Of a DNA stretch of 64,000 bases, positions 47,006 to 59,080 are shown in pieces. The DNA comes from Polytrichum commune. Lineage: Eukaryota; Streptophyta; Polytrichopsida; Polytrichales; Polytrichaceae. Position 1 is the first letter of the stretch, and the number at the start of each line of letters is the position of its first letter. The stretch covers positions 5,272,001 to 5,336,000 of the forward strand of contig OX485809.1 in assembly GCA_950295325.1 (NCBI GenBank). The letters run 5' to 3'. A program made the translations under genes and the position numbers. The notes beneath the pieces were generated by a model. That model saw only the letters and a list, made by a program, of their open reading frames with translations. It was not told where the DNA came from and did no database searches.

Positions 47006-48765
47006 TCTACCTTAGCCGAGTCGGATCATTCATAAGAAAAGAAAAGAAAAAGACCAAAAGAAATGAAAAAGGAACAGTGTTGTTATGTACACCGGCATGT
47101 AGTTTTTGTTCACCCACTTGTACCCCACATGCGTGTGGACATGGCGTGCACGGAGGGGGCTTAATGTCTATTTTCAATAGTTGGACCATGAGATAGTGGA
47201 TAGTTTGTAAGAACAATACAAGTAAGATACAAGAAGGAAGGGGGGTAAAATAACCACAAACCTACGAGCAACAAGCATTTGCTAAACTTCCTTGATATTT
47301 TACATAATACCCAACCAGAACTTTCAACAACATGGGTCTTTATTTATTTATGAAGTTCTAAGCTCAATATACCTTATTTCCTAAGCCTCGAAGGTACTCT
47401 TAACTCAACGATAAGTTCAAGGATAATTTTATCATCACATTGAAATATTTTGACATGCACATTCAAGATTTTAAGCCTTGTTCATTTTCCCCCTCTTCAA
47501 TATACTATACCCAAGTTTTGAGAAATAGGAAACGAGTTGTCAAACTTAATTCGGTTATTTAAACATTCACATATTTTAAAAAGTGAATGTATGTATGATG
47601 TTGAGGCATCCCAAGTACAAACATACCACCACATTGGAACTAGGATGATAATTATCAATACATTGTTAATCTTGTCTATTTGATTGCTCCTCGAACCAAG
47701 AAAAGTTGCTTTGAGTGTCAATAGCGAGTGAGCAAGCAAGTGTTCACAGTGAACTTGAGAATTCACCATGTCATGAAACTTGGTTGGATTGTTCCTGCAT
47801 CGCTTTAGGATAATCCTCTTGCCAAAGAAAATGAACTTTATGACCAAAATGAAGTGAAGTTTTAACTTTGAAGCCATGCTTCGGAACTAGACTACCATAG
47901 CCTATTAGCACGGGTCACAACAACTTATTTGAAACCCACATTATCTACAACCCATGGCAAATCTCTAGTTTTTAATTAGTGTGGGTCATGTTAATTGTTT
48001 TTGTAGGATTCAATGCAAGGTCACACTGGATGAAAGTCTTTAAGAAGACTTAGGGAGAAGGCTCAGGGTCTCAAGCCCTCGTCATTTACACCATGAAAAA
48101 ATCACAACATTACTCAACACATTGTTCATTTGTGAAGGACATTGCTCTTTGCATTTGCAAAATTACATGATTTTTAGTATGAATCACAAACATGTTGGGG
48201 AGCTAGCAGTGTGATCTACGACAAACTTGCTTTTCAGGGGAGGAATTCTTCCCACGGATCAAGGACCCACTCAAATTGCAAAGAGAATGCTAACAACACT
48301 ATGTGTAAGTTTACAAACAATCAGTAGAGTGGCACATGTTGATTATCTTACATTAATTTCTACCCACACTAATAAGACACTCATATATAGTGATGATTAA
48401 AGCATTTATCAATCTTGCCCATTTGTTAGCTCCTCATCATAGCTAAATTGCTTTAAATATCCCAAGTCATAACAATTACTAATCCTATATCACTTGGTTT
48501 TTTTTTATTTCTTTCTAAAAAGGGAAGTCTATGTACCCTTTCAGTAGCCACACTCTTAGTGTTCACGAACCAAGCCCCAAGTCTATTGGCATCAACACTA
48601 ACTTACATTGCCAGTGTTGTGTCAATGCGACAAACATGCATGCAAGCACGATACTTAAAACTAATTATGAATCATATTTCGGTGACAGAGATCGACATGT
48701 CTATCGACCCTTCCAAAGTGAACAATACTCAAACTGAATACTATTTATTTTGCAAAAATGACACA
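47006..48765. other. Intergenic DNA, nothing recognised
   Basis: No coding frame with a known domain and no clear element ends. Confidence 0.4.
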
Positions 48766-49197
48766 TTATAAGCGGGGAAAGATTCTTAGAGAATATCTGG
48801 CACTAGACATGCAACACCTTAGTGGTGGGTAATGGTGTGGTGAGCAAGTAATTGTATGAATTCCACGTGAAGATTTATGAACGAATGAAGTCATAAGTTG
48901 CTCCTGCATCATTTGAGAACAATTATCTTGCCGGATAAGAGAGAGCACAGGGATGAGTAGCTTACTAATGTTGGAGTGATGAGATGCGAGACTTGGAGCA
49001 GTGGCGAACATTCTAGACAGTATACCGGAACTCGTTGGGAACGCACTGAGAACGCGAAGGTTACCGGTTCGTGACCGGAATCGTCCGGTGATGGACGGGG
49101 AGAGGCAAGGGAGGGGGCGTGGCAAGTGTTCGCGCGAGGCAGCAGGTGTCCGTCGCAGCGAGCGCCATCGCCATCTCCGGCACTTGTCATCGCTCAT
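48766..49197 (-). CDS. Possible small basic protein, divergent from the carrier gene
   Basis: Two overlapping minus-strand frames start at ATG 49197 (143 aa) and ATG 49190 (93 aa). Both are GC-rich at the 5' end. The longer begins with an Arg/Ser-rich segment (SLRRTPAASREHLPRPLPCL) of the mitochondrial-presequence type. The shorter contains RVPVYCLECSPLLQ, which vaguely recalls the RxPVE...ESLLPLH stretch of small NFD6-type mitochondrial proteins; this is too weak to name. The start sits about 20 bp from the telo-box at 49214 and the head of the carrier leader, so a shared two-way promoter is plausible. Confidence 0.25.
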   Translation of the reverse strand: MSDDKCRRWRWRSLRRTPAASREHLPRPLPCLSPSITGRFRSRTGNLRVLSAFPTSSGILSRMFATAPSLASHHSNISKLLIPVLSLIRQDNCSQMMQEQLMTSFVHKSSRGIHTITCSPHHYPPLRCCMSSARYSLRIFPRL

Positions 49198-49213
49198 AGC
49201 TCGTCGCTCCTCT

Positions 49214-49222
49214 AAACCCTAG
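49214..49222 (+). promoter_or_regulatory. Telo-box motif
   Basis: AAACCCTAG, a plant promoter/leader element often found in housekeeping genes, lies between the divergent frames and at the head of the GC-rich carrier leader. Confidence 0.5.
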
Positions 49223-50981
49223 CTGCCTTGGCATCGCGCCTCACATCCTCTTGGGTCGCCTGATTTCGCACTCTCTGTAGCCGCCATCCCCTTGCAATTT
49301 GGAGCTGTGTGCTGTTTTCTTGAACCTTCTTCCACATTTCAGCTCGTTCTGCGAAGAAACCCTCGCTGCCATGGTCACTTGTTCCCTTCCATCTCAATCT
49401 CTCCTGCATCTCCGAGGTCTCTGAGATCTTGTTACTTGCTGTGGAGGCGCGTCGCTCGCAATTTAGTGCACCGTGCTGTTTTCTTGGACATCTTTTGCAT
49501 TTCAGCTGGTTTTGCGAAAGAAACCCTCGCTGACGTGGTCGCTTGTTCGCTTCCATCCCATTATCTTCAATCCTGCATCTCCGAGTTCTTTGGGCTGTTG
49601 GGTGGGCTGTGGAGGCGAATTGGTGGCAGCTTGGGAGTTTCGGCGGCGGTTTGGCCGGTTTTCGTTGCCATTGTGCTGAAGATTCAGTTGGTTCTGCCTG
49701 CAATTGAGTGGCCGTTGCGGATCGGGTGAGACAGTGTGCTGAATCTGGTGGTCTGGGAGCTGCTTCTGGAACTTGTTTCTTGTTTTAAGGGAGCTTGCCC
49801 GTTTGTCTTTGTCTTCTTAGGAGATCTCTTCGCTGGAAGAGGTGCTGGAGTAAGAAAAGTGCCCTTGAGAGGTTGCGGTTCCCTGCATTCAGATCTACGG
49901 TTTGATACCTTGGCCTTCGAGGTGCGGAGCTTTTTAGCTCCTCATCTTCTGGTCACATAACTTGGGGTTTCTAGGCTCCACTTCGTTCACCCGTTAGTTT
50001 CACCTGAGTTTATTGATCGCAGCTATCCGCAGGTACCCCTGGACCTCATATTGAAACTGCGAAGCTGCACAGAGCTCTGATGTAGTGTATTCGTTATCCC
50101 CTGCTCAGTATTCTAATCTATTTGCAAGTAGCGTGAGGACTAAGGAGTGCACGATCGGCGTTGGTCATCCCATTAAGGTGCAGGTGAAATTGTAATGAAA
50201 TTAGGAAATATTGAGCGTCTTGAGGGCATGGATATGATTTGAAAAGACGGGGATTTTGAAAGGGGTAGAGAATGACAGTGTATGAGCAGATGCACATCGT
50301 TTCAGGCATGCCTGTGAAGCTCTTTTCGTGCAGAGAAGGGAGAGCACCTGTGCGATTAGGCATTCTGGCGGCGGGTGAAGTTGTCTGAGGAGTTTCTTTC
50401 TCGACTTGTATGTAACATGCTGTATATTTGATTTGATTCTTTGGCCCATATTATAATTGGCCGACCAAGACCAAAGACCCGGAACAGAGCAGAGAGTTTT
50501 AATATCTGGACCTGACCGCGGCATTTGAAGTTTTTCCCTCGTTTGTACATAAGCCAACTTTTACTCTTTGGTCAAGAACGAGAAGGTCCCGATGTACGAA
50601 GGTCTGGAGTAGACAAGCCATCTTGACATGCACATTTGAAGTTTCCGACATTGTCGTGTGATTATCATCTTTTAGTATTTGTTTCGAGGACTGTAATTAT
50701 CTTCTTAAATCCTCCAGCCAGCATAGAATAGAACCAGCTTTTGGGAGGGACTTCAATTATTTTTTGGAGAGCAGATTTATACGAATTTTGGGTAGAGGAC
50801 AACGTTCGGAGGTCATACCTTGTCAGCATTGCAAGGTTGATCCATACCGTTAAGTCCTTCTTTGTTAGGTAGGAAGCTAACGTAGTCCTCCAACACAGTC
50901 GTAGAGGGTTTTATTCAGGTAAGAGCAGTGGCACGCAGACAGGAAATCAGTGGTAGGGAAGAAGACCCAAATCCAGCAGCT
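49223..50981 (+). other. Probable leader region of the carrier gene with an internal duplication
   Basis: About 1.75 kb of GC-richer DNA without a conserved frame leads to the carrier ATG. Two related segments, 49294-49416 and 49458-49585, share GTGCTGTTTTCTTG, CATTTCAGCT, GAAACCCTCGCTG and CTGCATCTCCGAG. The text TTATTCAG|GTAAGAGCAG before 50928 could be a splice site, so a 5' UTR intron is likely. A 145-codon frame across the duplication has no recognisable domain. Confidence 0.5.
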
Positions 50982-51971
50982 ATGACTCTCCAGCAACAAT
51001 CCCATCAGCATACCCCGGAGATCCGCCTTCCTGCGGATGTGGATTGGCACATGCTTGAGAAGTCGAAATTCTTTGCGCTGGGCGCTGCACTATTTTCTGG
51101 GGTTTCAGCGACGCTGTATCCCGTTGTAGTTCTTAAAACCCGGCAGCAAGTTATGGCTGCGAACCAGTCTTGCACATCCCTTGCATTGAGCATATTAAGA
51201 AAGGAGGGCGTTCCGGGTCTCTACAAGGGTTTTAGTACCTCACTAATGGGAACAATCCCAGCTCGTGCACTCTATATGTCCACTCTAGAAATCACCAAGT
51301 CTAATGTCACTAAACTGGCAACGGAGGTGGGAGGGTTATCTCAGCCTGCGGCTGCCGCCGTCGCCAATGCAGCAGCAGGTTTAACTGCCTCCGTCGCAGC
51401 CCAGCTCGTGTGGACACCTATTGATGTCGTAAGCCAGCGGCTTATGGTACAAGGAGGCCAGGGTGGTCTGGCCACCAATTATAGAGGTGGCATTGACGCT
51501 TTCCGAACTATCGTGCGACTCGACGGGGTGCAGGGTTTGTATCGAGGGTTTGGCATGTCTGTGCTCACATATGCCCCATCCAATGCCCTGTGGTGGGCTT
51601 CTTACTGTGTGACACAGAGGTCTTTGTGGATGAGTCTGGGCTACCGTGGCAAGGATGGTGAACTTTGTGTTCCTAGTTCAACCATGCTGGTGGGTGTTCA
51701 GGGCGTGAGTGCGGCTTGTGCAGGGGGTGTCGCAGCGCTCCTTACAACCCCTTTTGATACAGTCAAAACCCGACTGCAGGTTTTAGAGACTGATGCTGGT
51801 GGACGTCGTTCGACCGTGAGACAGACTCTAGCTTCTCTCGCGAAAGAAGGTGGTTGGAAGGCATTTTATAGGGGACTTGCTCCGCGATGGGCTAGCATGT
51901 CAATGTCTGCCACAATCATGATCACGACCTATGAATTTCTCAAGCGACTATCTGCTAAGCCTCAACCTTAA
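50982..51971 (+). CDS. Mitochondrial carrier (SLC25) family protein
   Basis: Intronless frame of 329 residues from ATG 50982. The open frame reaches 18 codons further upstream, but its first codon at 50928 is GTG, so the ATG is preferred. Three carrier repeats are visible, each with a PX[DE]XX[KR]-type signature: YPVVVLKTRQQV (the acidic position is Val in the first), TPIDVVSQRLMV and TPFDTVKTRLQV. Each repeat also has a second-half motif (GLYKGFSTSLMG, GLYRGFGMSVLT, AFYRGLAPR). Six membrane helices in the inner mitochondrial membrane are expected. The opening LPADVDWHMLEKSKFFALGA resembles the plant subgroup related to human SLC25A44, a branched-chain amino acid carrier, but the substrate cannot be read from sequence. 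Codon use and GC content look like a normal conserved gene. Confidence 0.93.
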   Translation: MTLQQQSHQHTPEIRLPADVDWHMLEKSKFFALGAALFSGVSATLYPVVVLKTRQQVMAANQSCTSLALSILRKEGVPGLYKGFSTSLMGTIPARALYMSTLEITKSNVTKLATEVGGLSQPAAAAVANAAAGLTASVAAQLVWTPIDVVSQRLMVQGGQGGLATNYRGGIDAFRTIVRLDGVQGLYRGFGMSVLTYAPSNALWWASYCVTQRSLWMSLGYRGKDGELCVPSSTMLVGVQGVSAACAGGVAALLTTPFDTVKTRLQVLETDAGGRRSTVRQTLASLAKEGGWKAFYRGLAPRWASMSMSATIMITTYEFLKRLSAKPQP

Positions 51972-52726
51972 AAGGATCCAAGCTAGACGGTGAGGTCTTA
52001 ACCCCATTGATATTGTTGTGCGTATTGTATTGCTTTGTAGCTTTTGAAGTGGGTTGTTATGTTTTTGCGAATGTATGTAGTGTTTCATATCATTTTCTGA
52101 AGCTTGAGGTGGATGGATGTCTGTCAGGCAGCAAGAGTTAGTGTTTCCTTGTCACGGTTTTGACATGAACCGGGGCTTTAACTGTGATTTTGCTCCCCAG
52201 GGCTATCAGCAGGAAGTGAATGGAGAGAATTGGTATGAACCATTGTGCAGCAAATGCAGGCCAGGAGTTGACGGCAGTCTTTCCAGCTCTTGATGGGTGA
52301 TTTAGAAAGTTCTTCTACTAGGGGATTGCGCCCCCCCCTGGAGGTGTATTGGACTTTAGATTTATATCGAGTGTTGTAATTTCTGCTTGGAAGACGTACT
52401 TTGAGCTTGCTTGGTGCAGTGTAGGATTTCAGATGGCTGGTGGTGAGGAGTTAGATTATTGGAGAAGGTTATAGAGCTTGCACTTGACATCTCCTTCAAG
52501 GAGTGCGTGAATATTTGATGTAGAAAGAATATGTTCACTTGTATATTAAGTAAGTTTTTGATGATGGGCCTGGTTTGGAGGTTCAGGTCATACAAAGTGG
52601 GTGCTCATTAACATGGGCCTCCTTTTCAGATGGCTGGTTGTAAATTTTTGTGGTGCAATGTACTCTGAAGCTTATTTCCAAGTTCTGCTGACAAGTAAAC
52701 ATTTCATTGATGCTATTTCCTCAATG
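51972..52726. other. 3' flank of the carrier gene
   Basis: No coding frame with a known domain. It probably contains the 3' UTR; AGATGGCTGGTGGT/AGATGGCTGGTTGT words occur at 52431 and 52629. Confidence 0.45.
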
Positions 52727-52728
52727 TA

Positions 52729-53313
52729 CTCCTAGTTCATGAACCTTCCGACCAATGTTACTAGAGTGGTCTACCAATTTCTTGGAACTTTTAAATTAGT
52801 TCATGATGACTTGACATGTGGCACACCTCAATTTCATTATAGTGGAGTTCTACCTCTAGCAACTTCATGAATCTTCCAACCAATTTCATAAATCTTTTCA
52901 GTTTTTGGTTTTCGTATTCTGAACTTCTCGCCTCATTTTGCATTCTTTGCATTCTCGTTGTTCAATGGTTCCTCTTTGTTCTGTGTTTACCTAGAAGCCT
53001 CTGGCCTTGATGTTGATTTTGGTGGAACTAGTTGTGGGAACAATTAGGAGAATCATATACATGATGTGCTGTTCTTTGTGAAATGAAGTTGTACAGTTTA
53101 TGAAATTGATTTTGTGAAGTTATGAATATGGCTACCAAATCATGAAATTGTTCACAATATGAAGTGAAACTAGTTGAAAATTCAAGTTAACTCGGTTATT
53201 TATATAGTGAACTTGGTTCATGATTGCAATGAAATTGGTAGAACCTATTGCTAAATTGGTTTGTAAAATCATGAAGTTGAGTTTACACTTGTGAATTCAT
53301 CTTACCAAAGGAG
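52729..53313. mobile_element. Internally deleted mariner-like MITE
   Basis: 585 bp. The right terminus (GAATTCATCTTACCAAAGGAG) is the complement of the 39848 element's left end, and the interior aligns in reverse with both outer parts of that element (CATGTGGCACACCTCAATTTCAT, CAAATCATGAAATTG). TA flanks both ends (52727-52728, 53314-53315). The transposase region is missing. The left terminus is shortened after CTCCT. Confidence 0.85.
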
Positions 53314-53467
53314 TATTTGGATCTGAGCTAAGGTACTAAGGCCTTTTAAGTAACACCTTCTCTTTGGTGAAACCTATTCTGAATATTTAAGCTGTCAACA
53401 AGTGAATGCAACGGTGCCATCAAGTAAGTCATTGTAACAAGCCATTAATTGTATGTGGCATTACGTA

Positions 53468-53590
53468 CTCCCTCCGTCCCAAAATTATTGTCCTACTCCC
53501 CGGAGTTTAATACCCCAAAATGTTTGCCCGACAAACATTTTGGGATATTAAACTCCGGGGAGTAGGACAATAATTTTGGGCCGGAGGTAG
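53468..53590. mobile_element. Stowaway-type MITE
   Basis: 123 bp, near-perfect hairpin. The terminus CTCCCTCCGTCCCAAAAT is the classical Stowaway end, and TA flanks both sides (53466-53467, 53591-53592). The arms differ at three positions by my reading. Confidence 0.97.
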
Positions 53591-53811
53591 TATAAAATAG
53601 CACCACTTCGGACATTCATAATAGTAGTGTAAGAAGGATGCAAGAACGTTTTTAGAAGAACACCAACTTTGGCCAATCACGATGGTTAATTGGGGATCTA
53701 TATGCCCAATGAGGCGGTGCAAGCCGTGATCCACAAAAGGGGGACAAACACCTTCATTTAATAAAAGATCCTCACTTGCAATAAGGCTAATTTTATGGTG
53801 TTTCTCACTTA

Positions 53812-54382
53812 AGGGATGTTTACATCACAGACCATGAAGTTATCCCATGTCAGAGGGCATTCTTCCATGGTCACACTTTCATGGTCTGATTTCTAAAAAT
53901 ACATTTAAAGCCTTTGGGCCCCTAACTAGGTGTAAACCAAACGTGAACCAAGAGTAGTGACCATGCAACCAAAATGGATGTGTTAATTAATACATGTCCA
54001 TAAAGGATAGTGTGAGACATTTCTTCATATTTGACCTTCTCCCCTTCTTCTTCCCTTCTTTCCTCATGATTATGGACACGTTTGTCACCAAATAAATACA
54101 ATAAATAAAAATAAACAAGATCAAACTAACATTTCTTTGCCTTGGTCCCTTAACATTTCCAACAAGAGAACCTCTTTTGCCTCTCCCATTGCAAAACTTG
54201 TTGGAGCATGACAACAAATAATGTAAGCTTGAAAATAAGCCTTTTGGGGACCTCAAGCTTCATGATCGCTCTTACATTTTTGTCTGGATGTGAATTGAAG
54301 TGGTCTTGGGACGAGTTCAATGGCAATCACATATTTTAGAGGATCGAGGGACAACTTCATGGTCTATGATGTTAACAACCCC
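53812..54382 (+). mobile_element. PIF/Harbinger-like MITE, ACCATGAAG family
   Basis: 571 bp, flanked by TTA on both sides. It aligns along its length with 37493-38039 (AGGTGTAAACCAAACGTG, AAGTGGTCTTGGGACGAG). The termini are AGGGATGTTTAC and the complement of GGGGTTGTTAAC. Confidence 0.88.
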
Positions 54383-54385
54383 TTA

Positions 54386-57063
54386 GCAATCTACCATCAA
54401 TAGACCCCCTTAATTGACAGTAAAAGGCTCTTTCCTCAAGACAACTTTGAGAAATTTTGTAAGTTGCATACAATTTATTTATTTTTGATTGTTTATTTTT
54501 GATAAACTTTGTATAGATTCGCTAATCTATGAATTGTTTTTGAAAAATTTCCAAGCTACTTAACCTTCTTGGAATAGCAAAAGTTTCCCAAAATGTCACT
54601 TTTAGGCCTCAGTACCTTAAGTCTCATTAAGTCTTCGCACCATCATCCACTTTTATTTCTTTAGAGTTTTAATTGCGACATGAAAATGCCACATGCAACT
54701 AGAATCTTGTAGAAGGTTCCGAAAGCCATTTAGATCAAATTCCACCTTGAGGATCCTTTTATTCAAGTTGTATAGGGTCTTCTCATGGTCCCATATGCAT
54801 CATTTGTTAAAGAGGTTGCAAGGTAAAGGGATGAAAATGATCAAATCACTGGATTGAAGGGTTAACAAAGCCAATTTGCATTGAGGGTTTTTGTGCATTG
54901 TAGATCTTTAGTTATATACAAGAAAGATATATTATTCAAAAGTAGTCTGTCACAAAGGTATAAGGTAGAGCATGCTAAAACTAACGCCCCATTCAAAATC
55001 AACACATTAAGTCTTGTGCAATAAGTACACATTGATGAGTTCTGGGTCATTTACCAATACAATTTTGAATGCTTATGAGTTTTGCATATGACATATTGTG
55101 GTGCATTGGAATCCCCTTTCAATTGCTAACAAGAAACATGGAATACTTTATCGTATAAATACATTGAACACTAAAAATTGACAATTTTAGCATCATCTAT
55201 CTTAATATGCACAAGTTGTCGACTGGCGATTGTAAAGCCCCATTGAAAAATAAATGATTTTGAGTTGCTTCCTTTTCTCAAATTTCGATCTTTATTGAAG
55301 CAACTTGACACTAATGGTCATCTACTTATTCACCTCTACTGCCAATAGTGGACCCCTTTAACCATGCTTCTTCAACCTCTTTTTGAACATGAGAACACAT
55401 TTCAAGATTCATACAACACATTTTAGCAAATCCCCTAATCAAAGAACACTATGTTAGGTACTTTGAAACTTTCCAATGTCTCAAATTAATATATGGATGC
55501 CAACAACATGAAGTTGCCCCAAATATAGGCTACGGTATATCCGCAAGAAATATATTATTAGCCAATCCCAAAGTCAATGGTTGGCCAATATAAGCATATT
55601 GGGTAGAGCACTTGAAACCTACTTCATCAATAAAATCAAAGGGATGTAGGATGTTTTATTTTATTTTAAAGAGTAAAACATTTACCCTTCAACCTACAAA
55701 ATCATAGACTATTAAATGCATATTGATTCCAACATAGGAACATTGTCCCCCATAAATAAAATAAAATAGTTATCGGATACTATATATGGATATTCATCCC
55801 AACCCAAACATTATAGGATTCTTAAGAACCCAAATTCTAGCCCAATTATATTGAACCCACAATGCACATAGACTTACTAGTTGTTTGTTATAATATAAAA
55901 TATGCTAATATAATATTAGATCAAGTACAAGAATGTTGGCTATTATTGGTGGTTGTTCATAATCAATCAACTTAACTTTGGACAAGCTCTCATTAGCTTG
56001 ATTCACCTGCAAGACGAGCAAGGTTGTTGTTTGCAAATGTTATGGAATTTTAAGGGATGGATAGTGACCCACTATGATTATTCTGTGGTTTCCATGCTAT
56101 GAACATGGAATCCATGTCTATGCAAGTTGGACCATGTTCAGTGTCCATCTCCAACCAAATTATAATTTATATCCTATTATGTGTAATGATGAATTGCATC
56201 TTTATTCCATGTTGTTGGTCAGCTGTATTCCACTTAAATATGTTGGAATTGAGGACTAGAAGTTATAAAATTTGGTTGAGTTAAAGCTCTTGCCACCCAA
56301 ACCAATTTAGCATATGTCTCATCTCCAAGACGCAAAAATGAACATGTAACCTTTGTGATTATCCAATGCAACATGAATAGACAGTGGGGGACGATTACTA
56401 GCAGGCCCAACGTAATGCTCGTTCTTGTCGAACTTCTCATGAACCTCCTCAATCCCCAAAAGCCTAACTTCCAGAGCTAGAACCTCCACATGACTTTGTG
56501 GCAAGAAAACATGTCTAAAGGTAAGGGGGGCTATTTTGGTGAAGCTCCGTCAAGTAGAATGAACATATGTCCAATAACCTATCCAAATTCTACATCGGTA
56601 GCAAAATGATCCACCAACATCTGCTACCCGCAAACATTCTCAATATAATATGAAGCCTGGTATGGCCTTTATAATATCCTCCACATATTTCATAGAGATT
56701 GGTTTGCAAGGTTTGGACTCTCCATCTAGTAATATCATTTTACCCCCCCTCATCAATGTGGCAAACAAGAAGGTCCTCATACACAACCATATCAAGAACT
56801 AAAATATCATACATTGTGTGCATTACAAAAATGCAGGTTCATTCACTACAATCAATTAATGATTGTGTGCTTAAAAACACGACACCCGCTATATAGAAGT
56901 TTGTGCACTAGCACAAACCTCATACTTGAGCACTATATCATTCTCTTGGTCAAAACCTTTTTCAACTCTTCTACATCAATCCTAACTAGTTTTTATACTT
57001 TGTTGGTAGCATTGTAGCTCATGGTCACAACATGGGTGGTGTACTCAATAGGAATTTTGCTCG
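54386..57063. other. AT-rich intergenic DNA, nothing recognised
   Basis: No supported coding frame. Overlapping short frames near 56074-56504 on both strands have no domain. Confidence 0.4.
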
Positions 57064-57200
57064 GGAGTGGACTCTTCATTGGAAACCTAAATAATGTGCA
57101 TGGGTGACTATGAAATAAACCCCCCTATATACGAGATGTTCATAGAGAAAAATGAATTCATATGTATTAATGATAGGCTAGAAAATACGTACGAATTCAT
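57064..57200. repeat. Dispersed repeat with GGACTCTTCAT end, second copy
   Basis: GTGGACTCTTCATTGGAAACC is followed by CTAAATAATGTGCATGGGTGA, CCCCCCTATATACGAGA and TAGGCTAGAAAAT, matching 34280-34460 and, inverted, 61741-62042. Confidence 0.7.
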
Positions 57201-57769
57201 GTGTACATCTAATTCTTGTAAGGGTTTTGTATTGAAACTGCACCAATAATTACATGTGTTGTTGGGTGTTCTTGATCATAGAGAGTTGCCCAAATCATAA
57301 TTGGATTGCGACATTACTGGATTGCATATCACAACAATCAACCATCCATATTGTTTATTATTCGCTATTGCACCCATAGGGTGAGATTGTGGTATATGCT
57401 TCAAATATTGGAGATGGTCACATCTTTCAAACAAGAGCAGTTCTTAAGGATCATGATATGAGCAATCCATCACAATGATACCCATTAGAATGAAATGATT
57501 GAAACCCTATACATGTCAAGGTTGACATCCAAAATTTATACATGAACATGGTTTTGTCCTCTAGTTGGTACCCAAGATTGTAATGAGATGTTGCCCTCAA
57601 AAATAGAAGTCAATTTCCTAATGCAAAATAAAACATCCAAAAATTTGAGCACCCAAAATATGGTTTCAAGCTTTAAGGTAAAAATCTAAATGCTTTACAA
57701 ATGGACCCAAAACACTTTCCAAGATATAAGAAATATCTTTGAATGAAATAAAATGGAAATTCATTTTGG

Positions 57770-59036
57770 TCACAAACCCTTAATTTATCTCAAATGGTTT
57801 ACAGATGGCCCTCGTAGCGCTTCCCAGGGCTTTCAAAAAAACTTTGAAATTTTTTCAAAAATTTGAAATTAGTCATTTAACAATGCCTAAACCTTCACCC
57901 CCATGCTGAGATGACTAATATCAAATTTTGGGTACCTTCAAGTCTCTCTCACAATTTCCTTCATTTCCTCAAATGGTTTGAAATTAACCCTTGCAATGCT
58001 TTCTATGCTCTTAAAACAATTTTGAAAAATCCTTTAAAAGTTTGAAGTTAAGCACCTCGGTGCCAAGATGCCTAACATCAAAATTTGGGTACCTTCAAGT
58101 TTCTCTCACAATTTCCTTTATTTTCCTCAAATGAATACAAGTGACCCCAACATCGCTTCCCAATGCTTTCAAGATGACTTTGATAAATCTTCAAAAATTT
58201 AAAATGAGTCAGGCACTTGGGTGCCGAGGTGACTAATAATTCCATTAAATTTGGGTACCTTCAAGTTTCTCTCAAAACTTCCTTCATTTTTCTCAAAAGG
58301 TTCACCAATGGTCGTGGCATTGCTTCCTAGGCCTTCCAAAACAATTTTTGAAAAATCTCCAAATATTTGACACGAGGCAACTTGGTGTTGAGGTGACTAT
58401 TTCCAAAATTTGGGTACCTTCAAGTTTTTTTCATGTTTTCTTTCAAATTTTTCAAATTGTTTATAGACGGTCCTAGCAACGCTTCATAGAGCTTTCAACG
58501 TTTGGGTACCTTCAACTTTATCTCACAATTTCCTTTATTTTTCTCAAATATTTTACAAATGGCCATGGCATTTCTTTCTAGGGCTTTGAAAATGATATGA
58601 CAAATCTCCAAGAATTTGAAATAAGTTGCCTTAGTGCCAAGGTGACTAGTTTTAGAATTTGGGTACCTTCATGTTTCTTTCATAATTTCCTTTATTTTTC
58701 TCAAATGATTTACAAATGGCCTTGGTATGGATTCCTTGGGCTTTCAAAACATTTATGAAAAATCTCTAAATATTTGAAATGAGGCACCTTTGTGCCGAGG
58801 TGACTAATTCCAAAATCTAGGTACCTCTAAGGTTGGCTCACAATTTCCTTTATTTTTCTCAAATGGGTTACAAATGGTCCTAGCAACGCTTCCTAGGGAT
58901 TTCAAATTGATTTTTGAAAATCTCCAAAAACTTGAAATTAGTCAACTTGTGTTGGGGTGGCTAATTTCTACGTTTGAATACCTTCAAGTTTCTCTTATAC
59001 TTTCCTTTATTTTTTTTACAAAATGGCCCTCACATT
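57770..59036 (+). repeat. Array of about eight 158-bp tandem repeats
   Basis: The marker GGGTACCTTCAAGTTTCTCTC or close variants recurs near 57931, 58088, 58254, 58413, 58505, 58662, 58820 and 58977. Spacing is 157, 166, 159, 92, 157, 158 and 157 bp, so one unit is shortened. Each unit also has CTCAAATGGTTTACAAATGG, GCTTCCTAGGGCTTTCAAAA and GTGCCGAGGTGACTAAT. The units have diverged considerably. The monomer is near the length wrapped by one nucleosome. Confidence 0.9.
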
Positions 59037-59080
59037 GTTGTCAGTATGAAAGGAAGTAAATAAGAAGATATATCATATAA

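Noticed and set aside
49292-49729. 145-codon plus-strand frame as a gene
   Set aside because: It spans the duplicated leader segment of the carrier gene, has no recognisable domain, and its opposite strand is open as well because of GC content.
50928-50981. Carrier protein start at 50928
   Set aside because: The codon is GTG directly after a splice-like AGAGCAG. The first in-frame ATG is 50982 and it keeps the whole carrier fold.
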